From positions 124,001 to 188,000 of the forward strand of contig NZ_OGTP01000008.1 in assembly GCF_900258035.1 (NCBI RefSeq): DNA of 64,000 nt, written 5' to 3'. The notes beneath the pieces were generated by a model. The model was not told where the DNA came from. It made no database searches and saw nothing but the letters and a program-made list of their open reading frames with translations. Shown here in pieces: positions 18,822 through 27,553 of the stretch. Both the position numbers and the translations under genes were made by a program. How positions within the stretch are numbered: position 1 is the stretch's first letter; every line of letters starts with the position of its first letter. The stretch comes from Caballeronia novacaledonica. Its GTDB lineage: Bacteria; Pseudomonadota; Gammaproteobacteria; Burkholderiales; Burkholderiaceae.

Positions 18822-20839
18822 GCAATACGCCTGCGTATTCGCCCGCCCGTGGGCAGGCCGCCGAACTCAGGCTGAAAACGCTTACGCCGGGCCGGCGTTC
18901 GCTGAGCTGGCTGCTCGGCCAGTCTGACTATCTCTGGCTCGACCGCGTGACGGGCCGCATGATGGCGCGCATCGCAAGGGCCGTGCAAATCGATGCGACG
19001 GTGGCATGGCCCGCCCCGATCGCGCCTCGGGCGACGGCCCGGCAGCCGCCGCTCGCGTGGTTCAGCTTTGCGCTCGGCGAACACACCGCGCGCGACTGGA
19101 TCCGCGCATTCGACACCGCGCTGTCGCAGTCATGCGATGCCGAAGCCTTCGCGCCCGCCATGGAGCGCCTGCGCGCCCTGCACGCGCTCGATCCGATCGA
19201 TCGCCCGGCGCGCGCGGCCAGCGGCCTCATGACGCAGCGCGCGCACGACGTGCGCGTGCTGCTGATCGACGAGCGCGCGTCGGTGCGCGCCGGCGGCATG
19301 TCGCGTGCGCAGCGTCGGAAAGCGTTCCGCGACATGGTCGAAGCAGCGCGAAAAGCGCATCCCGGCGCGACATTCTGGCTCGCCCGCTCGCGCGCTCAGG
19401 GCACCGGCCCCTGGCTCTCGGAGCACGCGCGCGGCGTGCTTCCCGGGCAACTGCGCAGCATCTCCGAAGACGAAGACGCCTCGCTTTGCGCGAGCATCGA
19501 TCACGCCGCGCACGTCTATACCGTGGCCGCGCCCGAAGGAATGCATGCGCTGCTCACCGGCGTCCCCCTGCACGTTTTCGGCACGCCGTACTACGCGGGA
19601 TGGGGCCTTTCGCACGACGCGCGCAGCTTTGCGCACCGCCGCGCCCGCCCCACGCTGGCGCAGTTCTGTGCCGTGCTGTTCGGATCCTTCACGCACTACC
19701 TCGACCCTTCGACGCACGCGCGCGGAACCGTGGACGCATTGCTCGACGCCATCGAGCTTCAGCGTTCGGTGACGGCACGATTCGCCGGCATTCCGCACGT
19801 CGCCGGCGTGCGTTTTCAATGGTGGAAACGCCACTTCGCGACGCCCTTCCTCGCTGCGGGCGGCGCGCGGCTGCGCTGGACGCGCAATGCGGCGGCGCTT
19901 GCCGACGGCGAATGCGCCGCATTGTGGGGCGCTCGCAGCACGAACGGCCTTCCGCACGGCACGCGCGTCATGCGCATGGAAGACGGCTTCCTGCATTCGC
20001 ACGGGCTCGGCTCGGACATGAGCAAGCCGCGCAGCCAGGTCGTCGATACACGCGGCCTTTATTTCGATGCAAGCCGCCCGAGCGATCTGAGCATGTTGCT
20101 CAACGAGGCGTCGTTCAACGACGCCGAACTCGCTCGCGCTGCCGCGCTGCGCGAGCAGATCGTTCGATACGGATTGACCAAGTACAACCTCGGCTGCCGC
20201 CGGCCCGCATGGCGCGCTCCGGCAGGCAAGACCGTGGTGCTCGTGCCCGGCCAGGTTGCCGACGACGCGTCGATACGCCTCGGCACACGCGCCATCTCGA
20301 CGGCCGACGCGCTGCTGCGGGAAGTCCGCGCGCTGCGCCCGGACGCCTGGATCGTCTACAAGCCGCATCCGGACGTGCTGTCCGGCAACCGGCGCGGTCT
20401 CGTCGATGCGCAAGGCCTGGCCGACGTGGTCGACACCGCATCGGACCTGATTTCGCTCATCGATGCCGCGGACGAAGTCCACACGCTCTCCTCGCTGTCG
20501 GGCTTCGAGGCGCTGTTGCGCGGCAAGCGCGTGCACACCTACGGCCTGCCGTTCTACGCCGGCTGGGGGCTGACCTGCGATGCGCTCGCGCCCGTGCCCT
20601 GGCGCGCGCGAACACTGACGCTGGACATGCTGACGGCGGGGGTTCTGCTCCGCTATCCGCTGTACTGGGACTGGCGTCTGCGGCTCTTCACCACACCCGA
20701 ACGCATCGTGCAGGAGCTTGCGCCGCTGGCCGCGCGTCCGCTGCTGCCGCCCGGCGCCGATCGCTGGCGTTTGCCACGCAAGGTCACGCGCTGGTCTCAC
20801 AACGTCCTGCGGCACGCGCTGTGGCGGTTGCAGCGCTGA
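18818..20839 (+). CDS. kpsC: Capsule polysaccharide biosynthesis protein KpsC (dual beta-Kdo transferase, WcbA position)
   Basis: This 673-residue protein has two similar halves, as expected for KpsC. Both contain the FYAGWGLT-type signature: PYYAGWGLSHDARSF near residue 255-270 and PFYAGWGLTCDALAP near 575-590. Other motifs are RMEDGFLHSHGLGSD and YKPHPDVLSGNR. KpsC and KpsS extend the poly-Kdo linker on the lipid anchor. GTG 18818 was chosen because it overlaps the preceding TGA by 4 nt and gives the normal family length; upstream in-frame residues are arginine-rich read-through of the glycosyltransferase gene. Confidence 0.92.
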   Translation: MSNTPAYSPARGQAAELRLKTLTPGRRSLSWLLGQSDYLWLDRVTGRMMARIARAVQIDATVAWPAPIAPRATARQPPLAWFSFALGEHTARDWIRAFDTALSQSCDAEAFAPAMERLRALHALDPIDRPARAASGLMTQRAHDVRVLLIDERASVRAGGMSRAQRRKAFRDMVEAARKAHPGATFWLARSRAQGTGPWLSEHARGVLPGQLRSISEDEDASLCASIDHAAHVYTVAAPEGMHALLTGVPLHVFGTPYYAGWGLSHDARSFAHRRARPTLAQFCAVLFGSFTHYLDPSTHARGTVDALLDAIELQRSVTARFAGIPHVAGVRFQWWKRHFATPFLAAGGARLRWTRNAAALADGECAALWGARSTNGLPHGTRVMRMEDGFLHSHGLGSDMSKPRSQVVDTRGLYFDASRPSDLSMLLNEASFNDAELARAAALREQIVRYGLTKYNLGCRRPAWRAPAGKTVVLVPGQVADDASIRLGTRAISTADALLREVRALRPDAWIVYKPHPDVLSGNRRGLVDAQGLADVVDTASDLISLIDAADEVHTLSSLSGFEALLRGKRVHTYGLPFYAGWGLTCDALAPVPWRARTLTLDMLTAGVLLRYPLYWDWRLRLFTTPERIVQELAPLAARPLLPPGADRWRLPRKVTRWSHNVLRHALWRLQR

Positions 20840-20894
20840 ATACGGCTCGCGGTACGCGTCGAAAGAATCACGAACACCCGATCGGAGCGACCTC

Positions 20895-22325
20895 ATGAAC
20901 ATCTATCCTGTTGTCCTTTGCGGCGGCAGCGGCACGCGGCTCTGGCCCATGTCGCGCGGCGGCTATCCCAAGCAGTATCTGAAACTGACCGGGGATCAGA
21001 CGCTGGTTCAGCAGACGGTCTTGCGCTTGCGCGGGATCGCGCGCGCAGCCGATCCCATCGTCATCACCAACGACGAGCAACGCTTCGTCGTCGCGGAGCA
21101 ATTGCGCCAGTCGGGCGTGACACCTTCGTCGATCGTGCTCGAGCCGTACAGCCGCAACACCGCGCCGGCCATCGCGGTCGCGGCGCTCGTCGCCATGCGT
21201 CAGTCGCCCGACGCGCTGTTGCTCGTGCTGCCTTCGGATCATCTGATCGCGAATGAAGCGGCGTTCGTGCACGCGGTCGATGCCGCCGCCCCGGTCGCCG
21301 CGGACGGGCATCTCGTCACCTTCGGGATTCAGCCGACCGAACCGCATACGGGTTACGGATACATCCGGCGCGGCGAGGCGCTCGGAACGGGCGGCCGCGT
21401 CCATGCGGTTGCTGCGTTCGTCGAGAAGCCGGACTTGCGGACCGCCGAGCAATTCCTCGCGGACGGCCGATTCGTCTGGAACAGCGGCATGTTCATGCTG
21501 AAAGCGTCGGCGTATATGGATGAGTTGCGGATTCATCAGCCGGACATCGCACGTCAGGCCGAGGCTTCCGTCGAACTGGCGGAGCGCGACAACGATTTCC
21601 TTCGTCTGCACAAGGCATCGTTCGCCGACTGCCCGAACGTGTCGGTCGACTATGCGGTGATGGAGAAGACCGCGCGCGCCGCTGTCATCGTCACGAATGA
21701 GCTCGGCTGGAACGACATCGGTTCGTGGGAAGCGCTCGCCAAGGTTTCCGAACAGGATGATTTCGGAAACGTCGCGATCGGCGACGTGCTGGCGGAATCG
21801 GTGACGAATTCGTACATGCGCGCGGAGCACCGGATGGTGGCCGCGATAGGTCTCGACAACGTGGTGATCGTCGAAACCGCGGACGCCGTGCTGGTCGCGC
21901 ACCGGGACCGCGTGCAGGACGTGAAGAAGATCGTCGAGCGGCTGAATGCATCGGGCAGGCGGGAGTCGGTGACGCATCGCCGCGAGCAGCGCCCGTGGGG
22001 TTCGTATGAAGGCATCGACCAGGGCGACCGTTTCCAGGTGAAGCGCATCATCGTCAACTCCGGCGCGCAGTTGAGCCTGCAGATGCATCACCATCGCGCG
22101 GAGCACTGGATCGTCGTGAAGGGCACCGCAATCGTCACGAACGGCGACGAGGAGATCATGCTGTCGGAGAACCAGTCGACCTATATTCCGCTCGGCGTCA
22201 CGCACCGGCTTCGCAACCCGGGCCGCATTCCGCTCGAACTGATCGAGGTTCAGTCCGGCGCTTATCTGGGCGAAGACGACATCGTCCGATTCGAAGATAC
22301 GTATGGCCGCACCAAGGGCGCCTGA
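20895..22325 (+). CDS. manC: Mannose-1-phosphate guanylyltransferase / mannose-6-phosphate isomerase
   Basis: This 476-residue type II bifunctional enzyme has the nucleotidyltransferase loop LCGGSGTRLWPMSRGGYPKQ at residues 8-27, EKPD, and the VWNSGMF segment. A C-terminal cupin follows with RPWGSYEGIDQGDRFQVK, QMHHHRAEHW and YIPLGVTHRL, whose histidines bind the isomerase metal. It makes GDP-mannose from fructose-6-phosphate together with phosphomannomutase, feeding a mannose- or heptose-type capsule. GGAG lies 7 nt before ATG 20895. It is also the boundary gene of the B. pseudomallei capsule I cluster. Confidence 0.94.
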   Translation: MNIYPVVLCGGSGTRLWPMSRGGYPKQYLKLTGDQTLVQQTVLRLRGIARAADPIVITNDEQRFVVAEQLRQSGVTPSSIVLEPYSRNTAPAIAVAALVAMRQSPDALLLVLPSDHLIANEAAFVHAVDAAAPVAADGHLVTFGIQPTEPHTGYGYIRRGEALGTGGRVHAVAAFVEKPDLRTAEQFLADGRFVWNSGMFMLKASAYMDELRIHQPDIARQAEASVELAERDNDFLRLHKASFADCPNVSVDYAVMEKTARAAVIVTNELGWNDIGSWEALAKVSEQDDFGNVAIGDVLAESVTNSYMRAEHRMVAAIGLDNVVIVETADAVLVAHRDRVQDVKKIVERLNASGRRESVTHRREQRPWGSYEGIDQGDRFQVKRIIVNSGAQLSLQMHHHRAEHWIVVKGTAIVTNGDEEIMLSENQSTYIPLGVTHRLRNPGRIPLELIEVQSGAYLGEDDIVRFEDTYGRTKGA

Positions 22326-22377
22326 TGTTTCGACATCACGTGCGATCCGATTCACCACGAAAATCAGCTAGCCAGTC

Positions 22378-22689
22378 ATGTTGCTCCGAACCTTTAAATG
22401 GATCGTCCTTTGCGCGGTGCTGTACTGTTCCTTGCGATATCTCGGTGTCGGCAGGAACGAGGCGCTCATCGTCAGTTTCATTTCACTCGTGCTCGGCGTC
22501 TTGAATTTTCTGACCGTGCAGATTTCCAGCATGATGGCGGTGATTTTTTTCTGCGCGATGTTCTCGCTGTTCTTGCCGGCGGCATTCTCGGATGCCGCCG
22601 GCTTCGTGCGCGAAGAAATTGGACACGTCTCGATGAGCGCGATCCGCGACCGATTGCGATCGGCCAAGGACGAGGTACCGGAGAAGTAG
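22378..22689 (+). CDS. Small inner-membrane protein of unknown function downstream of manC
   Basis: The 103-residue product has three closely spaced hydrophobic stretches (TFKWIVLCAVLYCSLRYL, ALIVSFISLVLGVLNFLTV and MAVIFFCAMFSLFLPAAF), then a charged amphipathic tail (VREEIGHVSMSAIRDRLRSAKDEVPEK). Such alternation argues for real coding. No family was recognised and no good ribosome-binding site precedes ATG 22378. It starts 53 nt after manC on the same strand, so it is probably the last gene of the right capsule arm. A role in polymer assembly is possible but unproven. Confidence 0.6.
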   Translation: MLLRTFKWIVLCAVLYCSLRYLGVGRNEALIVSFISLVLGVLNFLTVQISSMMAVIFFCAMFSLFLPAAFSDAAGFVREEIGHVSMSAIRDRLRSAKDEVPEK

Positions 22690-23147
22690 GCAAACGCGCG
22701 GTGCGCGCTGCCGGACGGCTGGCCGGTGGTTCTCCCCGGAATCGGCCAGTCTCGATTATGTGTCGGCACGAACAGCGTCTGAGACTTGCGCCGTTCTCGT
22801 TCGACTCATCCTTCATCTGGCTGCCCTTCGCGGGCTTCAGATTGCCCCGATTCAAGTGCGTTTCCTGCAGGCGATCCTTGCCCGGCTCGAACAGAAAGCC
22901 GACGCCATACGCGGTCACGTCCTTCGTCGACCATCTTCATCAAAAACCCGGAACCAGCGAACACGCCGTTGCCAAACGGGGCGAAAAGCCCCATTCTTGA
23001 ACCCGTTCGAATCTGCGCTTTACCCCCGTTTCTGCTGGCTCCATTGCACCGCGCATCCTCGGCTCGATTGGCCGCTCCGTGACATCAAGGGCATCAAATT
23101 CCCCCTGCAGGCGGCCCGTGTTTTCGCACACCGAATGCCCCGACACC
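22690..23147. other. Intergenic stretch without a recognisable gene
   Basis: This gap separates the capsule locus from the next operon. Short open frames on both strands have no start signal, no family resemblance and low-complexity or arginine-rich translations. Two minus-strand fragments (near 22820-22990) look slightly more protein-like but lie in different frames, so an old decayed gene is possible. No terminator hairpin with a T run was seen after 22689. Confidence 0.4.
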
Positions 23148-23158
23148 GGAAAATTTCC
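23148..23158. promoter_or_regulatory. Candidate IclR-family half-operator, GGAAA-N-TTTCC
   Basis: GGAAAATTTCC is symmetric about one central base. It resembles the core of the E. coli IclR operator (TGGAAATNATTTCCA). It lies about 67 nt upstream of the -35 of the catabolic operon and 15 nt before a longer palindrome with the same GGAAA/TTTCC elements. The IclR-type regulator encoded at 30388-31164 is the obvious candidate binder. Confidence 0.45.
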
Positions 23159-23172
23159 AGCGCGTCGACTAC

Positions 23173-23192
23173 TTTTTCCATATATGGAAAAA
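23173..23192. promoter_or_regulatory. Perfect 20-bp palindrome, probable IclR-family operator
   Basis: TTTTTCCATATATGGAAAAA reads identically on both strands. The TTCCA/TGGAA half-sites match the IclR-family pattern. It ends 22 nt before the -35 hexamer (23215), a place suited to an activator or a repressor that bends DNA. A further GGAAAAA half-site lies at about 23204-23210. It should control the operon 23296-31164, whose last gene is an IclR regulator. Confidence 0.6.
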
Positions 23193-23214
23193 TAAATCCA
23201 TCCAGGAAAAATTA

Positions 23215-23244
23215 TTGACCTGTGAAAAAGCTGCACCGTATAGT
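23215..23244 (+). promoter_or_regulatory. Sigma-70-type promoter of the aldehyde dehydrogenase operon
   Basis: TTGACC at 23215-23220 and TATAGT at 23239-23244 are separated by 18 nt, each one or two bases from consensus. Transcription would start near 23251, about 45 nt upstream of the GTG start at 23296. Confidence 0.6.
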
Positions 23245-23295
23245 CCTCCGCACACGCCGTGACTCGCCACGCCGAACTGAACGGAGACATCCCAC

Positions 23296-24720
23296 GTGCA
23301 GCACTATGAAAACTTCATCGATAACGAATTCGCAGCGTCAACATCGCAGGCGCGCATCGAGGTCCTGAATCCAGCGACCGAACAGGTCGTCGCCCTCGTC
23401 GATACCGTCAGTCCCGAAGATGCGCGCCATGCCGCCCGCCAGGCCGCGGCGGCGCAGAAGCGGTGGCGCCGGCTGCCCGCCGCCGAGCGGGCGAAAGTGC
23501 TCCACCGCCTTGCCGACGCGCTCCTTGCGCGCGCAGACCGCATCGGCGCCGCGCTCGCCCTCGAATCGGGGAAAAGTCCCGCCCATGCGCGCGCCGAAGT
23601 GACGTATGCCGCGGAAGTCACGCGCTATCACGCCGAATGGGCACGCCGCATCACCGGCGAAATCATCCCGAGCGACAACGCCAACGAAAACCTCCTGCTC
23701 TATCGCGAGCCCATCGGTGTCGTCGTCTGCCTCATTCCGTTCAATTCGCCCGTCTACACGCTGATGCGCAAGATCGCGCCCGCGCTCATCACGGGCAACA
23801 CGGTGATCGTGCGTCCGAGCAGCTACACGCCTTGCTCGGCGCTGGAGATTGCACACGCCGTCGCGCAGGCGGAAGTGCCCGCCGGCGTGATCAACATCAT
23901 GGCGATGAGCCACCTCGTGGCCGAGCAGGTCTGCACGCACCCGTCGGTGGGCATGATCACGCTCACCGGCAGCGTCGGCGCGGGCCGCAAGGTGCTGGAA
24001 TATTCGCAGGTCAATATCGCGAAGGTGGCGCTCGAACTCGGCGGCAAAACGCCCGCGATCATCGAACCCGATGCAAACCTCGAACAGGCAGCCGCCGACA
24101 TCGTTCGCTCGAAGACCACCAACTGCGGCCAGCTCTGTACGGCGGTCGAGCGCGTGTACGTGCACGAAGAAGTTGCCACGAAGTTCGTTGGCCTGCTGCG
24201 CAACCGCATGCGCGAGCGCCAATGGGGCGACCGCAGCAAGAATCACGACTGGATGGGGCCGCTGATCCACGAGAACGCGCGCCTGCATATCCACCAGATG
24301 GTCCAACGCGCGATCGACGACGGTGCCGTCCTCGAGTGCGGCGGGGAGATCCCGCAAGGCAAGGGATTCTTCTATCCGCCGACCCTGCTCGCCGGCTGCC
24401 GTCAGGATATGGAGATCATTCAGGAAGAAGTCTTCGGACCGGTTCTGGGCGTCGTGACCTATCAGACACTCGACGAAGCGCTGGAGATGGCCAACGATCA
24501 CCAGTTCGGACTCGCCTCGATGATCTACAGCGAGAACTACCGCACGATCATGCGCGTGGCCAACGAGATCGAAGCCGGCGAGTGCTACGTGAACCGCATC
24601 CCCGATGACCCGTATCAGGGTCACCACTCGGGCTGGAAGCGTTCCGGCATCGGCGGCGACGATGGCCAGCACGGCATGCTCGCCTTCACGCAGACGCGCC
24701 TCGTGGTCACGACGTGGTAA
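23296..24720 (+). CDS. NAD(P)-dependent aldehyde dehydrogenase (lactaldehyde/glycolaldehyde dehydrogenase-like)
   Basis: This 474-residue ALDH has a catalytic Cys281 in NCGQLC, general base Glu247 in ELGGKTP, oxyanion Asn (IPFNSPVY, near 150) and EEVFGPV near 380. It oxidises an aldehyde to an acid and by length and sequence resembles AldA-type enzymes for small hydroxyaldehydes or sugar aldehydes. An oddity is VRPSSYTP at 172-179, where most ALDHs have VKPSExTP; the Lys and Glu that contact the cofactor ribose and phosphate are replaced, so cofactor preference may be unusual. The start is GTG with GGAG nine nt upstream. It is the first gene of the operon and is followed after 228 nt by a transporter. 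Confidence 0.9.
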   Translation: MQHYENFIDNEFAASTSQARIEVLNPATEQVVALVDTVSPEDARHAARQAAAAQKRWRRLPAAERAKVLHRLADALLARADRIGAALALESGKSPAHARAEVTYAAEVTRYHAEWARRITGEIIPSDNANENLLLYREPIGVVVCLIPFNSPVYTLMRKIAPALITGNTVIVRPSSYTPCSALEIAHAVAQAEVPAGVINIMAMSHLVAEQVCTHPSVGMITLTGSVGAGRKVLEYSQVNIAKVALELGGKTPAIIEPDANLEQAAADIVRSKTTNCGQLCTAVERVYVHEEVATKFVGLLRNRMRERQWGDRSKNHDWMGPLIHENARLHIHQMVQRAIDDGAVLECGGEIPQGKGFFYPPTLLAGCRQDMEIIQEEVFGPVLGVVTYQTLDEALEMANDHQFGLASMIYSENYRTIMRVANEIEAGECYVNRIPDDPYQGHHSGWKRSGIGGDDGQHGMLAFTQTRLVVTTW

Positions 24721-24818
24721 GCCACTCGAATACCCGCTAATTCCCGATTGCCTGGCTGCACCGGGGCGCATCACGCGCTCTTGTGGCCAGATCAGAATCG
24801 AACAGGCACATTCGCAAA

Positions 24819-24835
24819 CCGAATGTCTGATTCGG
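24819..24835. repeat. Inverted repeat between the aldehyde dehydrogenase and transporter genes
   Basis: CCGAAT, five bases, then ATTCGG, with partly matching flanks GCA and TGC that extend the symmetry to about 27 nt. No T run follows, so a simple terminator is unlikely. The 228-nt gap is the largest inside this operon, so the element may be an operator for an internal promoter or an mRNA processing hairpin. Confidence 0.4.
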
Positions 24836-24948
24836 AATGCTTATTAAATACGGAGCACATCGCCCAGATATCGAAGATCACGTCGAGAGATAGTCATGCA
24901 GTTCCGGTGAGACACACCGGCATCGAGCAATAAAAAATTGGAGACATC

Positions 24949-26253
24949 ATGACTGCAGCAATCGAACGCACCGAGCAGACTCTGGCGGAATCGGCCGCCA
25001 GCAGCTCTTCGTTAGTCCGCTATTTTCAGCTTGCCGTGCTCACGCTCGCGGCCGGCGCACTGTACCCGATGCTTTACCTGCGCCAGAACTTCGAGAACAC
25101 GCTGCTGCAGGCATTCCACATCACCGCCGACCAGCTCGGTGAACTCTATTCGATCCTGGGCATCGTCTATGTGATCACCTATATCCCCAGCGGGTGGCTG
25201 GCCGACCGCGTGAGCTCTCGCTGGCTCGTCGTGGTCTCTCTCGGCACCGTGGGCCTGCTGGGTCTGTGGTTCGCGACCTTTCCCGATGCCTCGATGCTGC
25301 GCTGGATCTTTCTCGGCTGGGGCATCGCCGGAGGCCTGACGTTCTGGTCGGCCATCTTGCGTGCCGTCAAGCTGCTCGGCACCGAGCGTGAACAGGGCCG
25401 CTTCTTCGGCATCCTCGACGGTGGCCGCGGCCTCACGGAAGCGGTGCTTGCCTCGATCGCCGTAGCCATTTTTGCGCACTATGCGAGTCTCGCCCCGCAG
25501 CTTTCGCTGCGCCCTGTGATCCACATGTACGCCTACACATGTCTCGGTATCGGCGCGCTGGCCGGGCTGATCCTGCCGAACGACCGGAACCGCACGTGTG
25601 AGTCCGGCGGTGCGGCACAGGGCTCCGCCTCCGCGCTCGGCGACTTCGTCACGCTGATCCGCATTCCGGAGATCTGGCTCATCAGCCTGATCGTGCTGGC
25701 CGGTTATCAACTGCTGTGGGCGACGTTTTCGTTCTCCAGCTACATCCAGGAACACTTCTCGGCGTCGGCGGTGCTCGCCGGCGAGCTGACCGTCATCAAG
25801 CTGTGGATGCGCCCGATCGGCGCGATCGGCGGCGGCTTCCTCGGCGACCGCTACTCGAACGTCAACGTCCTGGGTTTTGGCATGCTCGCGGCGGCCGCTG
25901 CGTGGATGCTGTTCGTCCTCGTGCCGTCCTCGATCCCGATGTGGCTGCTCGCCTGCTGCATCGTCCTGCTCGGACTGATGACCTATTCGGTGCACGGCCT
26001 GTACTGGGCCATCATCGATCGCTGCCATGTGCCGGCGCGTGTGACCGGTCTCGCGATCGGGATCATCTCGATGATCGGCCTCTCGCCCGACGTGTTCCTG
26101 CCGATGATCAGCTCGGCGATTTCCCACCGCTTCCCGGGCGTGCTCGGCACCCAGCTCTACTTCGTGTACATCGGCGCATGCTGCCTGCTCGGCAGCGGCC
26201 TCGTGTACGTATTCAAGAAGCGAACCGAGCACTACCGCTTTCCGGGCCAGTAA
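24949..26253 (+). CDS. MFS transporter, probable sugar-acid or polyol uptake
   Basis: This 434-residue protein has about 12 membrane segments. The GxLaDRxxxR-type loop between helices 2 and 3 reads SGWLADRVSSRWLVV, and the second-half counterpart is GGFLGDRYSNVNVLG, placing it in the major facilitator superfamily. GGAGACATC precedes the ATG, the same leader as in front of the aldehyde dehydrogenase. It lies between the dehydrogenase and an enolase-superfamily enzyme and so most likely imports the substrate of the pathway. The substrate itself is not readable. Confidence 0.88.
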   Translation: MTAAIERTEQTLAESAASSSSLVRYFQLAVLTLAAGALYPMLYLRQNFENTLLQAFHITADQLGELYSILGIVYVITYIPSGWLADRVSSRWLVVVSLGTVGLLGLWFATFPDASMLRWIFLGWGIAGGLTFWSAILRAVKLLGTEREQGRFFGILDGGRGLTEAVLASIAVAIFAHYASLAPQLSLRPVIHMYAYTCLGIGALAGLILPNDRNRTCESGGAAQGSASALGDFVTLIRIPEIWLISLIVLAGYQLLWATFSFSSYIQEHFSASAVLAGELTVIKLWMRPIGAIGGGFLGDRYSNVNVLGFGMLAAAAAWMLFVLVPSSIPMWLLACCIVLLGLMTYSVHGLYWAIIDRCHVPARVTGLAIGIISMIGLSPDVFLPMISSAISHRFPGVLGTQLYFVYIGACCLLGSGLVYVFKKRTEHYRFPGQ

Positions 26254-26297
26254 ACGCCCGGCGCTGACGCAACAACGCACCATCCTGAGACGAATCC

Positions 26298-27548
26298 ATG
26301 CAAATCACCTCGCTTGAAACCTACGTCGTTGCCGTGCCGCCTCCGTACATCGGCGGCCGTTACTGGATCTTCGTGAAGCTGAAAACGGCCTGCGGCATCG
26401 AAGGCGTGGGCGAAGTCTACGCCGCGAGCTTCCACCCCGACGTCATGGAAAAGGCCATCGGCGACGTGTACCAGCGCTACCTCGAAAATCACGATCCGCA
26501 CCACATCGAGCGATTCTTTCGCGAAGCCTATTCGAGCGGCTTCACGCAGCGCCCCGACGTGAGCATGATGGGCATCGTGAGCGGTCTCGAAATGGCGTGC
26601 TGGGACATCATCGGCAAGGCGGCCAACAAGCCGGTCTACGAACTGATCGGCGGCAAGGTCAACGAGCGCCTGCGCTCCTATACGTACCTGTATCCGAAGA
26701 ACGATGATGGCTCGTACAGCCACGATTACGAGGACATCGAGCCGTCCGTGCGCTGCGCCGAGGAATACGTGAAGCAGGGCTTCACGGCGATCAAGTTCGA
26801 TCCGGCCGGGCCTTACACGGCCTATTGCGGCCACCAGTTGAGCCTCGAACTGCTCGAGCAGTCGGCGACGTTCTGCCGGCGTCTGCGCGAGGCGGTCGGC
26901 ACGAAGTGCGACCTCATCTTCGGCACGCACGGCCAGATGACGCCGTCGGCCGCCGTGCGGCTGGCCCGCTACATCGAGCCGTACGATCCGCTGTGGTTCG
27001 AGGAGCCGGTGCCTCCCGGACAGTCCGAGGCCATGGGTCGCGTCGCGCAGAAGACCAGCATCCCCGTTGCGACCGGCGAGCGCCTGACCACCAAGTACGA
27101 GTTCTTCGACGTGCTGCGCAACAACGCCGCATCGATCCTGCAGATGAATCTCGGGCGCGTCGGCGGCATTCTCGAAGCGAAGAAGATCGCGACGCTGGCC
27201 GAGGTCCACTACGCGCAGATCGCGCCGCATCTCTACAACGGCCCGATCGGCGCGGCGGCGAGCATCCAGCTCGGCGTGGCGTCGCCCAACTTCCTGATTC
27301 AGGAAAGCATCATGCGCTGGGAAGGCTTCCACGCCGAGATCCTGAAGAAGCCGATCGCCTGGGAAGACGGCTACATCATTCCCTCGACCGAACCGGGCCT
27401 CGGCGTCGAACTCGACATGGACGTCGTCAAGGCCAACATGCCGTACACGAGCCGACGCCTGCATCTGACGGTCTCGTCCCAGCCGTTCGATGTGAAGGCG
27501 GGCCCCTCCGACAGCTGGAAGGCACGCTACGCCGAGGACAAGGAATAG
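26298..27548 (+). CDS. Mandelate racemase/muconate lactonizing enzyme family protein (enolase superfamily, atypical metal site)
   Basis: The 416-residue protein has the N-terminal capping domain (GGRYWIFVKLKTACGIEGVGEVY) and a TIM barrel. Barrel positions visible are Lys166 (AIKFDP), His211 (FGTHGQ), Glu235/Glu236 (WFEEPVPP), Glu261 (VATGERL), Asn284 (QMNLGRVGG) and His311 (APHLYNG). In acid-sugar dehydratases of this family the third barrel strand carries a metal-binding Asp two residues before the His; here that place is Gly209. The usual QPD Asp is Asn284. The enzyme therefore belongs to an unusual branch, perhaps a dehydratase or cycloisomerase of a sugar acid or lactone. The operon makes sugar-acid catabolism likely. 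No 2-keto-3-deoxy acid aldolase is encoded nearby. Confidence 0.85.
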   Translation: MQITSLETYVVAVPPPYIGGRYWIFVKLKTACGIEGVGEVYAASFHPDVMEKAIGDVYQRYLENHDPHHIERFFREAYSSGFTQRPDVSMMGIVSGLEMACWDIIGKAANKPVYELIGGKVNERLRSYTYLYPKNDDGSYSHDYEDIEPSVRCAEEYVKQGFTAIKFDPAGPYTAYCGHQLSLELLEQSATFCRRLREAVGTKCDLIFGTHGQMTPSAAVRLARYIEPYDPLWFEEPVPPGQSEAMGRVAQKTSIPVATGERLTTKYEFFDVLRNNAASILQMNLGRVGGILEAKKIATLAEVHYAQIAPHLYNGPIGAAASIQLGVASPNFLIQESIMRWEGFHAEILKKPIAWEDGYIIPSTEPGLGVELDMDVVKANMPYTSRRLHLTVSSQPFDVKAGPSDSWKARYAEDKE

Positions 27549-27553
27549 TGGCC

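Noticed and set aside
22760..23218. Open frames in the 22.7-23.3 kb gap on both strands
   Set aside because: They lack start signals and family motifs, and overlap the promoter and palindromes of the next operon.
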